DNA of 64,000 bases from the NCBI GenBank assembly GCA_022482545.1, contig JAKVOZ010000001.1:1-64000 (forward strand), written 5' to 3'. Each line of letters starts with the position of its first letter. Position 1 is the stretch's first letter. The notes beneath the pieces were generated by a model that was not told where the DNA came from, ran no database searches, and worked only from the letters and a program-made list of their open reading frames with translations. This stretch comes from Bacteroidales bacterium (lineage in GTDB: Bacteria; Bacteroidota; Bacteroidia; Bacteroidales; P3). This document shows, one piece after another, positions 56,701 through 59,895 of the stretch. The position numbers were made by a program, and so were the translations under genes.

Positions 56701-58020
56701 GGATTTAATGAGAGTATAACAGGAATATATGAGCAGAGATTGCAGACATATCAAGGATGTGATAGTGTTGTAACGTTGAACTTGACAGTTAATCCTAAAT
56801 TGTATAGCAGTATAGATGCAAATATATGTGAAGGAACACGATATACCGATAATGGATTTGATACGACAGCAGAGGTAGGAACACATGCGATAGTAAGACA
56901 AATACAATCATTAGAGACAGGGTGTGATAGTACGATAACGTTGAACTTAACTGTTAAACCTAAAATAAGAGTTGAAATATATGATACAATATGTGAAGGA
57001 ACAAATATTGAATTCAATAATAATACATATGCAGTGGCAGGAGGTTATTCATATACAACTCAATCCGAAGTTACAGGATGTGATAGTACAACAACATTAC
57101 ATTTGTTCGTTAATCCAAGACAAAGAAGAGTAATAAATGCAATAATTAATCAAGGAGATGTTTATACAGAAAATGGATTTAATGAAAATATGACAGGAAC
57201 TTATGTTCATAATCTACAAACATATCAAGGATGTGATAGTATAGTAACATTGAATTTAATTGTTCATCCAGTATTTAGAGATACAATTAAAGCCGATATA
57301 TGTCAAGGAGAAGTATATACAGCCAAAGGATTTAATGCAACAACAACTGGAGTATATGTTAAGAATATAAAAAATCCAGAAGGACAAGATACGATATTGA
57401 CTCTTGAATTAACGGTTGACCCAACATATACTAAACATATAGAAACAAGTATATGTCAAGGAGATGAATATTATTTTAGTAATAAGGCGTTAAATAAGGC
57501 TGGTGTTTATTACGATACATTGCAGACGGTAAAAGGATGTGATAGTATAATTGTACTTAACTTAACGGTTACACCAAAATATAATGATACGATAACAGCA
57601 ACAATAAGTATTGGTGATAATTATATTGAGAATAACTTTAATGAGTCAATGCCAGGTACTTATACGCAATATTTACAAACAGTTAATGGCTGTGATAGTT
57701 TGGTAACATTGGTTTTGAGAAATAGTGAAGGAGTTGATATATACGTTCCTTCAGCATTTAATCCATCAGAACAAAATAGTAGTGATAATACATTCCATAT
57801 TATTACAGGATTACCAAATGCAAGAGTAAAGACCTTCAAGATAATGAATCGTTGGGGAACAGTAGTATTCTCAACAAGTGATATAAAACAGGGTTGGGAT
57901 GGAAAATATAAAGGTAAGTTATGTCCGCAAGGAGTTTATACATATTTCTTCTTGTATTATTTCAGCGACAACCCAGATGAAGTATTTAAGAAGGCAGGAG
58001 AGTTAATGCTATTATACTAA
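33298..58020 (+). CDS. giant T9SS repeat adhesin, downstream frame with type B sorting tail
   Basis: 8,240 codons, open from just after a TAA at 33295 to the stop at 58018-58020, with no ATG or GTG in frame through array A. The first in-frame start-like codon is a TTG at 49249, created by a single base change in one repeat, and is not a credible start. The segment holds nearly all repeats and the C-terminal domain: IYVPSAFNPSEQNSSDNTF, KTFKIMNRWGTVVFST, GWDGKYKG and CPQGVYTYFFLYYF, the gliding-motility-associated CHU_C domain that directs T9SS export and attachment. It is the continuation of the gene starting at 30470. Confidence 0.8.
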   Translation, partial: QVNPKISQEITATICEGKTYNENGFNETGVVGSTTTYTHTDPSKVTGCDSTTTLRLTVNPKISQEITATICEGQTYNENGFNETGVVGSTTTYTHTDPSKVTGCDSTTTLRLTVNPKISQEITATICEGKTYNENGFNETGVVGSTTTYTHTDPSKVTGCDSTTTLRLTVNPKISQEITATICEGKTYNENGFNETGVVGSTTTYTHTDPSKVTGCDSTTTLRLTVNPKISQEITATICEGQTYKENGFNETGVVGSTTTYTHTDPSKVTGCDSTTTLRLTVNPKISQEITATICEGKTYNENGFNETGVVGSTTTYTHTDPSKVTGCDSTTTLRLTVNPKISQEITATICEGKTYNENGFNETGVVGSTTTYTHTDPSKVTGCDSTTTLRLTVNPKISQEITATICEGKTYNENGFNETGVVGSTTTYTHTDPSKVTGCDSTTTLRLTVNPKISQEITATICEGKTYNENGFNETGVVGSTTTYTHTDPSKVTGCDSTTTLRLTVNPKISQEITATICEGQTYNENGFNETGVVGSTTTYTHTDPSKVTGCDSTTTLRLTVNPKISQEITATICEGKTYNENGFNETGVVGSTTTYTHTDPSKVTGCDSTTTLRLTVNPKISQEITATICEGKTYNENGFNETGVVGSTTTYTHTDPSKVTGCDSTTTLRLTVNPKISQEITATICEGQTYKENGFNETGVVGSTTTYTHTDPSKVTGCDSTTTLRLTVNPKISQEITATICEGKTYNENGFNENGVVGSTTTYTHTDPSKVTGCDSTTTLRLTVNPKISQEITATICEGQTYKENGFNETGVVGSTTTYTHTDPSKVTGCDSTTTLRLTVNPKISQEITATICEGKTYNENGFNETGVVGSTTTYTHTDPSKVTGCDSTTTLRLTVNPKISQEITATICEGKTYNENGFNETGVVGSTTTYTHTDPSKVTGCDSTTTLRLTVNPKISQEITATICEGQTYKENGFNENGVVGSTTTYTHTDPSKVTGCDSTTTLRLTVNPKISQEITATICEGKTYNENGFNETGVVGSTTTYTHTDPSKVTGCDSTTTLRLTVNPKISQEITATICEGKTYNENGFNETGVVGSTTTYTHTDPSKVTGCDSTTTLRLTVNPKISQEITATICEGKTYNENGFNETGVVGSTTTYTHTDPSKVTGCDSTTTLRLTVNPKISQEITATICEGQTYKENGFNENGVVGSTTTYTHTDPSKVTGCDSTTTLRLTVNPKISQEITATICEGKTYNENGFNETGVVGSTTTYTHTDPSKVTGCDSTTTLRLTVNPKISQEITATICEGKTYNENGFNETGVVGSTTTYTHTDPSKVTGCDSTTTLRLTVNPKISQEITATICEGKTYNENGFNETGVVGSTTTYTHTDPSKVTGCDSTTTLRLTVNPKISQEITATICEGKTYNENGFNETGVVGSTTTYTHTDPSKVTGCDSTTTLRLTVNPKISQEITATICEGKTYNENGFNETGVVGSTTTYTHTDPSKVTGCDSTTTLRLTVNPKISQEITATICEGKTYNENGFNETGVVGSTTTYTHTDPSKVTGCDSTTTLRLTVNPKISQEITATICEGQTYNENGFNENGVVGSTTTYTHTDPSKVTGCDSTTTLRLTVNPKISQEITATICEGQTYKENGFNENGVVGSTTTYTHTDPSKVTGCDSTTTLRLTVNPKISQEITATICEGQTYNENGFNENGVVGSTTTYTHTDPSKVTGCDSTTTLRLTVNPKISQEITATICEGQTYKENGFNETGVVGSTTTYTHTDPSKVTGCDSTTTLRLTVNPKISQEITATICEGKTYNENGFNETGVVGSTTTYTHTDPSKVTGCDSTTTLRLTVNPKISQEITATICEGKTYNENGFNETGVVGSTTTYTHTDPSKVTGCDSTTTLRLTVNPKISQEITATICEGKTYNENGFNETGVVGSTTTYTHTDPSKVTGCDSTTTLRLTVNPKISQEITATICEGKTYNENGFNETGVVGSTTTYTHTDPSKVTGCDSTTTLRLTVNPKISQEITATICEGQTYKENGFNENGVVGSTTTYTHTDPSKVTGCDSTTTLRLTVNPKISQEITATICEGQTYKENGFNENGVVGSTTTYTHTDPSKVTGCDSTTTLRLTVNPKISQEITATICEGQTYKENGFNENGVVGSTTTYTHTDPSKVTGCDSTTTLRLTVNPKISQEITATICEGQTYKENGFNENGVVGSTTTYTHTDPSKVTGCDSTTTLRLTVNPKISQEITATICEGKTYNENGFNETGVVGSTTTYTHTDPSKVTGCDSTTTLRLTVNPKISQEITATICEGKTYNENGFNETGVVGSTTTYTHTDPSKVTGCDSTTTLRLTVNPKISQEITATICEGKTYNENGFNETGVVGSTTTYTHTDPSKVTGCDSTTTLRLTVNPKISQEITATICEGKTYNENGFNETGVVGSTTTYTHTDPSKVTGCDSTTTLRLTVNPKISQEITATICEGKTYNENGFNETGVVGSTTTYTHTDPSKVTGCDSTTTLRLTVNPKISQEITATICEGKTYNENGFNETGVVGSTTTYTHTDPSKVTGCDSTTTLRLTVNPKISQEITATICEGKTYNENGFNENGVVGSTTTYTHTDPSKVTGCDSTTTLRLTVNPKISQEITATICEGQTYKENGFNENGVVGSTTTYTHTDPSKVTGCDSTTTLRLTVNPKISQEITATICEGQTYNENGFNETGVVGSTTTYTHTDPSKVTGCDSTTTLRLTVNPKISQEITATICEGKTYNENGFNETGVVGSTTTYTHTDPSKVTGCDSTTTLRLTVNPKISQEITATICEGKTYNENGFNETGVVGSTTTYTHTDPSKVTGCDSTTTLRLTVNPKISQEITATICEGKTYNENGFNETGVVGSTTTYTHTDPSKVTGCDSTTTLRLTVNPKISQEITATICEGKTYNENGFNETGVVGSTTTYTHTDPSKVTGCDSTTTLRLTVNPKISQEITATICEGKTYNENGFNETGVVGSTTTYTHTDPSKVTGCDSTTTLRLTVNPKISQEITATICEGKTYNENGFNETGVVGSTTTYTHTDPSKVTGCDSTTTLRLTVNPKISQEITATICEGKTYNENGFNETGVVGSTTTYTHTDPSKVTGCDSTTTLRLTVNPKISQEITATICEGKTYNENGFNETGVVGSTTTYTHTDPSKVTGCDSTTTLRLTVNPKISQEITATICEGKTYNENGFNENGVVGSTTTYTHTDPSKVTGCDSTTTLRLTVNPKISQEITATICEGKTYNENGFNETGVVGSTTTYTHTDPSKVTGCDSTTTLRLTVNPKISQEITATICEGKTYNENGFNETGVVGSTTTYTHTDPSKVTGCDSTTTLRLTVNPKISQEITATICEGKTYNENGFNETGVVGSTTTYTHTDPSKVTGCDSTTTLRLTVNPKISQEITATICEGKTYNENGFNETGVVGSTTTYTHTDPSKVTGCDSTTTLRLTVNPKISQEITATICEGKTYNENGFNETGVVGSTTTYTHTDPSKVTGCDSTTTLRLTVNPKISQEITATICEGKTYNENGFNETGVVGSTTTYTHTDPSKVTGCDSTTTLRLTVNPKISQEITATICEGKTYNENGFNETGVVGSTTTYTHTDPSKVTGCDSTTTLRLTVNPKISQEITATICEGQTYNENGFNETGVVGSTTTYTHTDPSKVTGCDSTTTLRLTVNPKISQEITATICEGQTYKENGFNETGVVGSTTTYTHTDPSKVTGCDSTTTLRLTVNPKISQEITATICEGKTYNENGFNETGVVGSTTTYTHTDPSKVTGCDSTTTLRLTVNPKISQEITATICEGKTYNENGFNETGVVGSTTTYTHTDPSKVTGCDSTTTLRLTVNPKISQEITATICEGQTYKENGFNENGVVGSTTTYTHTDPSKVTGCDSTTTLRLTVNPKISQEITATICEGQTYKENGFNETGVVGSTTTYTHTDPSKVTGCDSTTTLRLTVNPKISQEITATICEGQTYKENGFNENGVVGSTTTYTHTDPSKVTGCDSTTTLRLTVNPKISQEITATICEGKTYNENGFNETGVVGSTTTYTHTDPSKVTGCDSTTTLRLTVNPKISQEITATICEGKTYNENGFNETGVVGSTTTYTHTDPSKVTGCDSTTTLRLTVNPKISQEITATICEGKTYNENGFNENGVVGSTTTYTHTDPSKVTGCDSTTTLRLTVNPKISQEITATICEGKTYNENGFNETGVVGSTTTYTHTDPSKVTGCDSTTTLRLTVNPKISQEITATICEGKTYNENGFNETGVVGSTTTYTHTDPSKVTGCDSTTTLRLTVNPKISQEITATICEGKTYNENGFNETGVVGSTTTYTHTDPSKVTGCDSTTTLRLTVNPKISQEITATICEGKTYNENGFNETGVVGSTTTYTHTDPSKVTGCDSTTTLRLTVNPKISQEITATICEGKTYNENGFNETGVVGSTTTYTHTDPSKVTGCDSTTTLRLTVNPKISQEITATICEGKTYNENGFNETGVVGSTTTYTHTDPSKVTGCDSTTTLRLTVNPKISQEITATICEGKTYNENGFNENGVVGSTTTYTHTDPSKVTGCDSTTTLRLTVNPKISQEITATICEGKTYNENGFNETGVVGSTTTYTHTDPSKVTGCDSTTTLRLTVNPKISQEITATICEGQTYKENGFNETGVVGSTTTYTHTDPSKVTGCDSTTTLRLTVNPKISQEITATICEGKTYNENGFNETGVVGSTTTYTHTDPSKVTGCDSTTTLRLTVNPKISQEITATICEGKTYNENGFNETGVVGSTTTYTHTDPSKVTGCDSTTTLRLTVNPKISQEITATICEGQTYKENGFNENGVVGSTTTYTHTDPSKVTGCDSTTTLRLTVNPKISQEITATICEGKTYNENGFNETGVVGSTTTYTHTDPSKVTGCDSTTTLRLTVNPKISQEITATICEGKTYNENGFNENGVVGSTTTYTHTDPSKVTGCDSTTTLRLTVNPKISQEITATICEGKTYNENGFNENGVVGSTTTYTHTDPSKVTGCDSTTTLRLTVNPKISQEITATICEGKTYNENGFNETGVVGSTTTYTHTDPSKVTGCDSTTTLRLTVNPKISQEITATICEGKTYNENGFNENGVVGSTTTYTHTDPSKVTGCDSTTTLRLTVNPKISQEITATICEGKTYNENGFNETGVVGSTTTYTHTDPSKVTGCDSTTTLRLTVNPKISQEITATICEGKTYNENGFNETGVVGSTTTYTHTDPSKVTGCDSTTTLRLTVNPKISQEITATICEGQTYKENGFNENGVVGSTTTYTHTDPSKVTGCDSTTTLRLTVNPKISQEITATICEGKTYNENGFNETGVVGSTTTYTHTDPSKVTGCDSTTTLRLTVNPKISQEITATICEGKTYNENGFNENGVVGSTTTYTHTDPSKVTGCDSTTTLRLTVNPKISQEITATICEGKTYNENGFNETGVVGSTTTYTHTDPSKVTGCDSTTTLRLTVNPKISQEITATICEGQTYKENGFNENGVVGSTTTYTHTDPSKVTGCDSTTTLRLTVNPKISQEITATICEGQTYNENGFNETGVVGSTTTYTHTDPSKVTGCDSTTTLRLTVNPKISQEITATICEGKTYNENGFNENGVVGSTTTYTHTDPSKVTGCDSTTTLRLTVNPKISQEITATICEGKTYKENGFNENGVVGSTTTYTHTDPSKVTGCDSTTTLRLTVNPKISQEITATICEGKTYNENGFNETGVVGSTTTYTHTDPSKVTGCDSTTTLRLTVNPKISQEITATICEGKTYNENGFNETGVVGSTTTYTHTDPSKVTGCDSTTTLRLTVNPKISQEITATICEGSSYMFGGVARTSAGTYVDTIQTVNGCDSIITLTLRVNPTYNTPIEKTICAGSSYDFNGRILTSAGTYVDTIQTVNGCDSIITLTLRVNPTYNTPIEKTICAGSSYDFNGRILTSAGTYVDTIQTVNGCDSIITLTLRVNPTYNTPIEKTICAGSSYDFNGRILTSAGTYVDTIQTVNGCDSIITLTLRVNPTYNTPIEKTICAGSSYDFNGRILTSAGTYVDTIQTVNGCDSIITLTLRVNPTYNTPIEKTICAGSSYDFNGRILTSAGTYVDTIQTVNGCDSIITLTLRVNPTYNTPIEKTICAGSSYDFNGRILTSAGTYVDTIQTVNGCDSIITLTLRVNPTYNTPIEKTICAGSSYDFNGRILTSAGTYVDTIQTVNGCDSIITLTLRVNPTYNTPIEKTICAGSSYDFNGRILTSAGTYVDTIQTVNGCDSIITLTLRVNPTYNTPIEKTICAGSSYDFNGRILTSAGTYVDTIQTVNGCDSIITLTLRVNPTYNTPIEKTICAGSSYDFNGRILTSAGTYVDTIQTVNGCDSIITLTLRVNPTYNTPIEKTICAGSSYDFNGRILTSAGTYVDTIQTVNGCDSIITLTLRVNPTYNTPIEKTICAGSSYDFNGRILTSAGTYVDTIQTVNGCDSIITLTLRVNPTYNTPIEKTICAGSSYDFNGRILTSAGTYVDTIQTVNGCDSIITLTLRVNPTYNTPIEKTICAGSSYDFNGRILTSAGTYVDTIQTVNGCDSIITLTLRVNPTYNTPIEKTICAGSSYDFNGRILTSAGTYVDTIQTVNGCDSIITLTLRVNPTYNTPIEKTICAGSSYDFNGRILTSAGTYVDTIQTVNGCDSIITLTLRVNPTYNTPIEKTICAGSSYDFNGRILTSAGTYVDTIQTVNGCDSIITLTLRVNPTYNTPIEKTICAGSSYDFNGRILTSAGTYVDTIQTVNGCDSIITLTLRVNPTYNTPIEKTICAGSSYDFNGRILTSAGTYVDTIQTVNGCDSIITLTLRVNPTYNTPIEKTICAGSSYDFNGRILTSAGTYVDTIQTVNGCDSIITLTLRVNPTYNTPIEKTICAGSSYDFNGRILTSAGTYVDTIQTVNGCDSIITLTLRVNPTYNTPIEKTICAGSSYDFNGRILTSAGTYVDTIQTVNGCDSIITLTLRVNPTYNTPIEKTICAGSSYDFNGRILTSAGTYVDTIQTVNGCDSIITLTLRVNPTYNTPIEKTICAGSSYDFNGRILTSAGTYVDTIQTVNGCDSIITLTLRVNPTYNTPIEKTICAGSSYDFNGRILTSAGTYVDTIQTVNGCDSIITLTLRVNPTYNTPIEKTICAGSSYDFNGRILTSAGTYVDTIQTVNGCDSIITLTLRVNPTYNTPIEKTICAGSSYDFNGRILTSAGTYVDTIQTVNGCDSIITLTLRVNPTYNTPIEKTICAGSSYDFNGRILTSAGTYVDTIQTVNGCDSIITLTLRVNPTYNTPIEKTICAGSSYMFGGVARTSAGTYVDTIQTVNGCDSIITLTLKVNPKATTTLEAQICEGETYTLNGFNESITGIYEQRLQTYQGCDSVVTLNLTVNPKLYSSIDANICEGTRYTDNGFDTTAEVGTHAIVRQLQSLETGCDSTITLNLTVNPKPSREINAQICEGETYNENGFNENGVVGSTTTYTRDTISAKGCEGKVTLHLTVNPKKTTEVYDTICEGESITFNGSIYSNEGEYEYHGQTVNGCDSLVTLHLTVNPKATTTLEAQICEGETYTLNGFNESITGIYEQRLQTYQGCDSVVTLNLTVNPKLYSSIDANICEGTRYTDNGFDTTAEVGTHAIVRQLQSLETGCDSTITLNLTVNPKPSREINAQICEGETYNENGFNENGVVGSTTTYTRDTISAKGCEGKVTLHLTVNPKKTTEVYDTICEGESITFNGSIYSNEGEYEYHGQTVNGCDSLVTLHLTVNPKATTTLEAQICEGETYTLNGFNESITGIYEQRLQTYQGCDSVVTLNLTVNPKLYSSIDANICEGTRYTDNGFDTTAEVGTHAIVRQIQSLETGCDSTITLNLTVKPKIRVEIYDTICEGTNIEFNNNTYAVAGGYSYTTQSEVTGCDSTTTLHLFVNPRQRRVINAIINQGDVYTENGFNENMTGTYVHNLQTYQGCDSIVTLNLIVHPVFRDTIKADICQGEVYTAKGFNATTTGVYVKNIKNPEGQDTILTLELTVDPTYTKHIETSICQGDEYYFSNKALNKAGVYYDTLQTVKGCDSIIVLNLTVTPKYNDTITATISIGDNYIENNFNESMPGTYTQYLQTVNGCDSLVTLVLRNSEGVDIYVPSAFNPSEQNSSDNTFHIITGLPNARVKTFKIMNRWGTVVFSTSDIKQGWDGKYKGKLCPQGVYTYFFLYYFSDNPDEVFKKAGELMLLY
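50773..55362 (+). repeat. tandem array B: 30 copies of a 153-bp coding unit
   Basis: Thirty 51-aa units. The first (50773-50925) is a hybrid: array A start (VNPKISQEITATICEG) joined to SSYMFGGVARTSAG. Twenty-eight units with SSYDFNGRILTSAG follow from 50926 at exact 153-base steps; those I compared are identical base for base. The last (55210-55362) again has SSYMFGGVARTSAG. Such uniformity implies very recent expansion or strong homogenisation. Confidence 0.93.
55363..56952 (+). repeat. higher-order array C: 636-bp unit, two and a half copies
   Basis: Each 212-aa unit holds four related modules starting VNPKATTT, VNPKLYSS, VNPKPSRE and VNPKKTTE. Copies start at 55363, 55999 and 56635; the third has only the first two modules. 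Copies one and two are nearly identical; the third has small changes (accgat for acagat, agacaaata for agacagtta). The third module (TYNENGFNENGVVGSTTTYT) is clearly related to the array A unit. Confidence 0.9.
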
Positions 58021-58023
58021 ATG

Positions 58024-58075
58024 AAAAAGAATATCAATATTATGAAATGAAATAATATTGATATTCTTTTTTTAT
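58024..58075 (+). terminator. rho-independent terminator of the giant gene
   Basis: A 19-bp perfect stem (58024-58042 with 58053-58071), 10-base loop, then T-run. It begins 4 bases after the stop codon. Confidence 0.93.
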
Positions 58076-58362
58076 TCATAAACATTGTTCCTTAGAAAAA
58101 TTATTTCAAATAATTATTAGTATGCTTTATTGAAATAGAATAAAGAACTATTTAAATGGAATCAAAAGACATTTAAATGGAATCAAAAGACATTTAAATA
58201 GAATCAAAAGACATTTAAATAGAATCAAAAGACATTTAAATAGATTAGCAATCCATTTTAATAGAATGAAGAGATATTTGTGCAAAATGATAAATGCTTG
58301 TTTTTTAATATAATTGTGGGCTACAATATAGAAAATAAAATTAATTGACTTTTAGAATAAAA
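58076..58362. other. intergenic region after the giant gene
   Basis: About 290 bases with no ORF of note, dominated by the seven-unit 21-bp repeat array (58136-58282). The rest is AT-rich with nothing I can name. Confidence 0.65.
58136..58282. repeat. seven tandem units of the 21-bp intergenic repeat
   Basis: Units begin at 58136, 58157, 58178, 58199, 58220, 58241 and 58262. Units two to five are almost identical (core gaatcaaaagacatttaaa); units one, six and seven are diverged (gaataaagaactatttaaa, gattagcaatccattttaa, gaatgaagagatatttg). This is the clearest array of the family. Confidence 0.9.
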
Positions 58363-58398
58363 AAGTTGGTTATTCTTCATAAGAGAGGTAACCAACTT
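58363..58398 (-). terminator. terminator of the acidic hypothetical gene
   Basis: aagttggtta (58363-58372) pairs with taaccaactt (58389-58398); on the reverse strand a T-rich run (ttttattct) follows. Confidence 0.75.
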
Positions 58399-58425
58399 AT
58401 TTGTTTTATTATTTAGTAAAGATTT

Positions 58426-58884
58426 CTATAAATTATCATCAGTATCAGTAGATGACTCTTTTTCATCAATATAATCATCGTCATCAACTTCTGTTTCACT
58501 GCTTATATCTTTCATCGCTTCGGTTTCAACTTCTTTTTCCACATCAGCATAATCGCCATGAACTAAAACGAACTGGCTTTTATCTTCTTTATCTTCATCT
58601 TGTTCATTGTCTTGATCATCTTCCTCAACTTTATTTGTGTGAAGAATTTCTTTATCAAATTCTTCTTCCGATAATTTAGAATCCACTCTCACATCCACTT
58701 TTACCATATAAATAGCATCATTGGTTTCTAAAGGCACAACAAATAAGAAAGAACCATCAGGTTTTTGTATCTTTTGAATAAATTGTGTATAACCTTCAGA
58801 ATAAGCCTCTTCAAAAGCTTCTTTTTCTTTTTCGTTTAGATTTTTATAGTTTATGATTAATCTCTTTTTTGTAGTTGGTTTCAT
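58426..58884 (-). CDS. conserved hypothetical acidic protein
   Basis: 152 aa. The first ~80 residues (RLIINYKNLNEKEKEAFEE, then YSEGYTQFIQKIQKPDGSF and VVPLETNDAIYMVKVDV) match a conserved Bacteroidota hypothetical family as I recall it. The rest is low-complexity and strongly acidic (DDQDNEQDEDKEDKS, EVDDDDYIDEKE). No signal peptide, so cytosolic. Function unknown. Confidence 0.75.
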   Translation of the reverse strand: MKPTTKKRLIINYKNLNEKEKEAFEEAYSEGYTQFIQKIQKPDGSFLFVVPLETNDAIYMVKVDVRVDSKLSEEEFDKEILHTNKVEEDDQDNEQDEDKEDKSQFVLVHGDYADVEKEVETEAMKDISSETEVDDDDYIDEKESSTDTDDNL

Positions 58885-59019
58885 ATTACATTAAACTTTT
58901 CTTTGTTAGAATTTTTGCAATATTAATAACTTTTTTATAAGTTATTAAACATTTTTTTATTTTTTTTTCAAAGAAATTATTAATATCTTGTTTTTCAGAT
59001 AAATATATTTTAAAAATTA

Positions 59020-59895
59020 TTAATGTAATATTGTCAAACTACCATTAAAAGTCTTTGTTTTGTTGTCAAATTTAATCTTTAAAGAATAAAAATATGCTCC
59101 TTCTGCTAAATGTTCACCACAAAAATCGTTTTTATAATTATATTTAGAAAAAACAACTTTACCATTCCTATTCATAACAACAAGAATATTGTCAGGATAT
59201 TTGTCTATGTTTTTAATAATAAAGCAATCATTAACACCATCACCATTAGGTGTTATTACACTCGGTATTTTTATTTTTATTTGATTTATAGTAGTATTGT
59301 TGTGAGAATTAGTATCAATGTTTATTACTGTTTTTGAAGAGTTATTGTGATTAGAGTATTGTTTTATTATGGTATTGTTAGGCGATGTTTTAGTTATTTG
59401 AGGCTTCTGAATTGTATTTAAAGAAGAAAGGTTTGTTTTTTGTTCAGAATCATCAATTTTGAAATTACTGTAAGTTTCCTTAACTTGATTGTTTTCGTTC
59501 TTTAAATCTTCTTTATTTGTGTTTGTTTGCGATTTTTTGGAATGATTAGAGTCTTCAACTACTATTCTATTATTATTATTATTATTATTTAAATTATTAT
59601 AGTCCGTTGTAGTATTTGTAATTTTAGGGCTTAAATTATTGTTTTGATTTATAATATAAACGCTACCACCAACAATGGTAGCAACAAATATAGAAGATGC
59701 AATGATTTTTGTAGCTAATGATAGATGTTTTATGCTATTTATTGCAGAATGAAAAGCATTGTTATTAGAAGTATTAGAGGGGTTGTTGATAGAGTTGGAA
59801 GTGTTTAATTTTGTATCTAATTTATTCCACAAATCTTTTGAAACCTTAACTTCTCTGTTTGTTAATTTCTCTTTAAATAATTCATCAATATTCAT
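59020..59895 (-). CDS. putative anti-sigma factor with external CHU_C (T9SS type B-like) domain
   Basis: 291 aa. The N-terminal ~55 residues (MNIDELFKEKLTNREVKVSKDLWNKLDTKLN in outline) resemble the short cytoplasmic segment of Bacteroidota membrane proteins encoded with ECF sigma factors. One membrane helix follows (about 61-83, ending GGSVYIINQN). Then comes a long Asn/Ser/Thr-rich linker with a run of seven Asn, and residues ~205-291 form a CHU_C-like domain: SVITPNGDGVNDCFIIK, ILVVMNRNGKVVFS, AEGAYFYSLKI. The usual W-D-G is replaced (DFCGEH). The ATG overlaps the sigma gene by 4 bases. Anti-sigma function is inferred from context; a T9SS-linked sensor is speculative. Confidence 0.7.
   Translation of the reverse strand: MNIDELFKEKLTNREVKVSKDLWNKLDTKLNTSNSINNPSNTSNNNAFHSAINSIKHLSLATKIIASSIFVATIVGGSVYIINQNNNLSPKITNTTTDYNNLNNNNNNNRIVVEDSNHSKKSQTNTNKEDLKNENNQVKETYSNFKIDDSEQKTNLSSLNTIQKPQITKTSPNNTIIKQYSNHNNSSKTVINIDTNSHNNTTINQIKIKIPSVITPNGDGVNDCFIIKNIDKYPDNILVVMNRNGKVVFSKYNYKNDFCGEHLAEGAYFYSLKIKFDNKTKTFNGSLTILH
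59566..59590. repeat. triplet microsatellite (att/tat)n coding for poly-Asn
   Basis: A run of att triplets on the plus strand encodes the seven-Asn tract in the linker of the anti-sigma-like protein. Length changes would stay in frame. Confidence 0.75.

Larger units (their letters stand above)
30470..58020 (+). pseudogene. giant T9SS type B repeat protein, whole locus with two +1 frameshifts
   Basis: Removing one base near 33180 and one near 33300 gives a single frame of about 9,182 codons, near 1 MDa. Order: signal peptide, CUB, PKD-like, P-domain, 107 x 56 aa, 30 x 51 aa, a 212-aa higher-order repeat (2.5 copies), five or six diverged units, and the CHU_C/T9SS type B tail. All repeat units share VNP...IC.G..Y...NGF...GCDS..TL.LT with one Cys near the start and one in GCD, suggesting a disulfide in each beta-sandwich. 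Marked as broken only because the sequence as given is; both extra bases may be consensus errors. The codon use (acg, gcg, ccg, ggg) is less AT-biased than that of the neighbours. Confidence 0.7.

Noticed and set aside
55387-57017. Repeated reverse-strand ORFs (75-149 codons) opposite array C
   Set aside because: They recur only because the coding strand repeats every 636 bases; they have no promoter and are shadows of the giant gene.
49249-58020. Separate gene starting at a TTG
   Set aside because: The TTG arises from one base change in a repeat unit and lies in the middle of a frame open since 33298; no promoter or leader precedes it.
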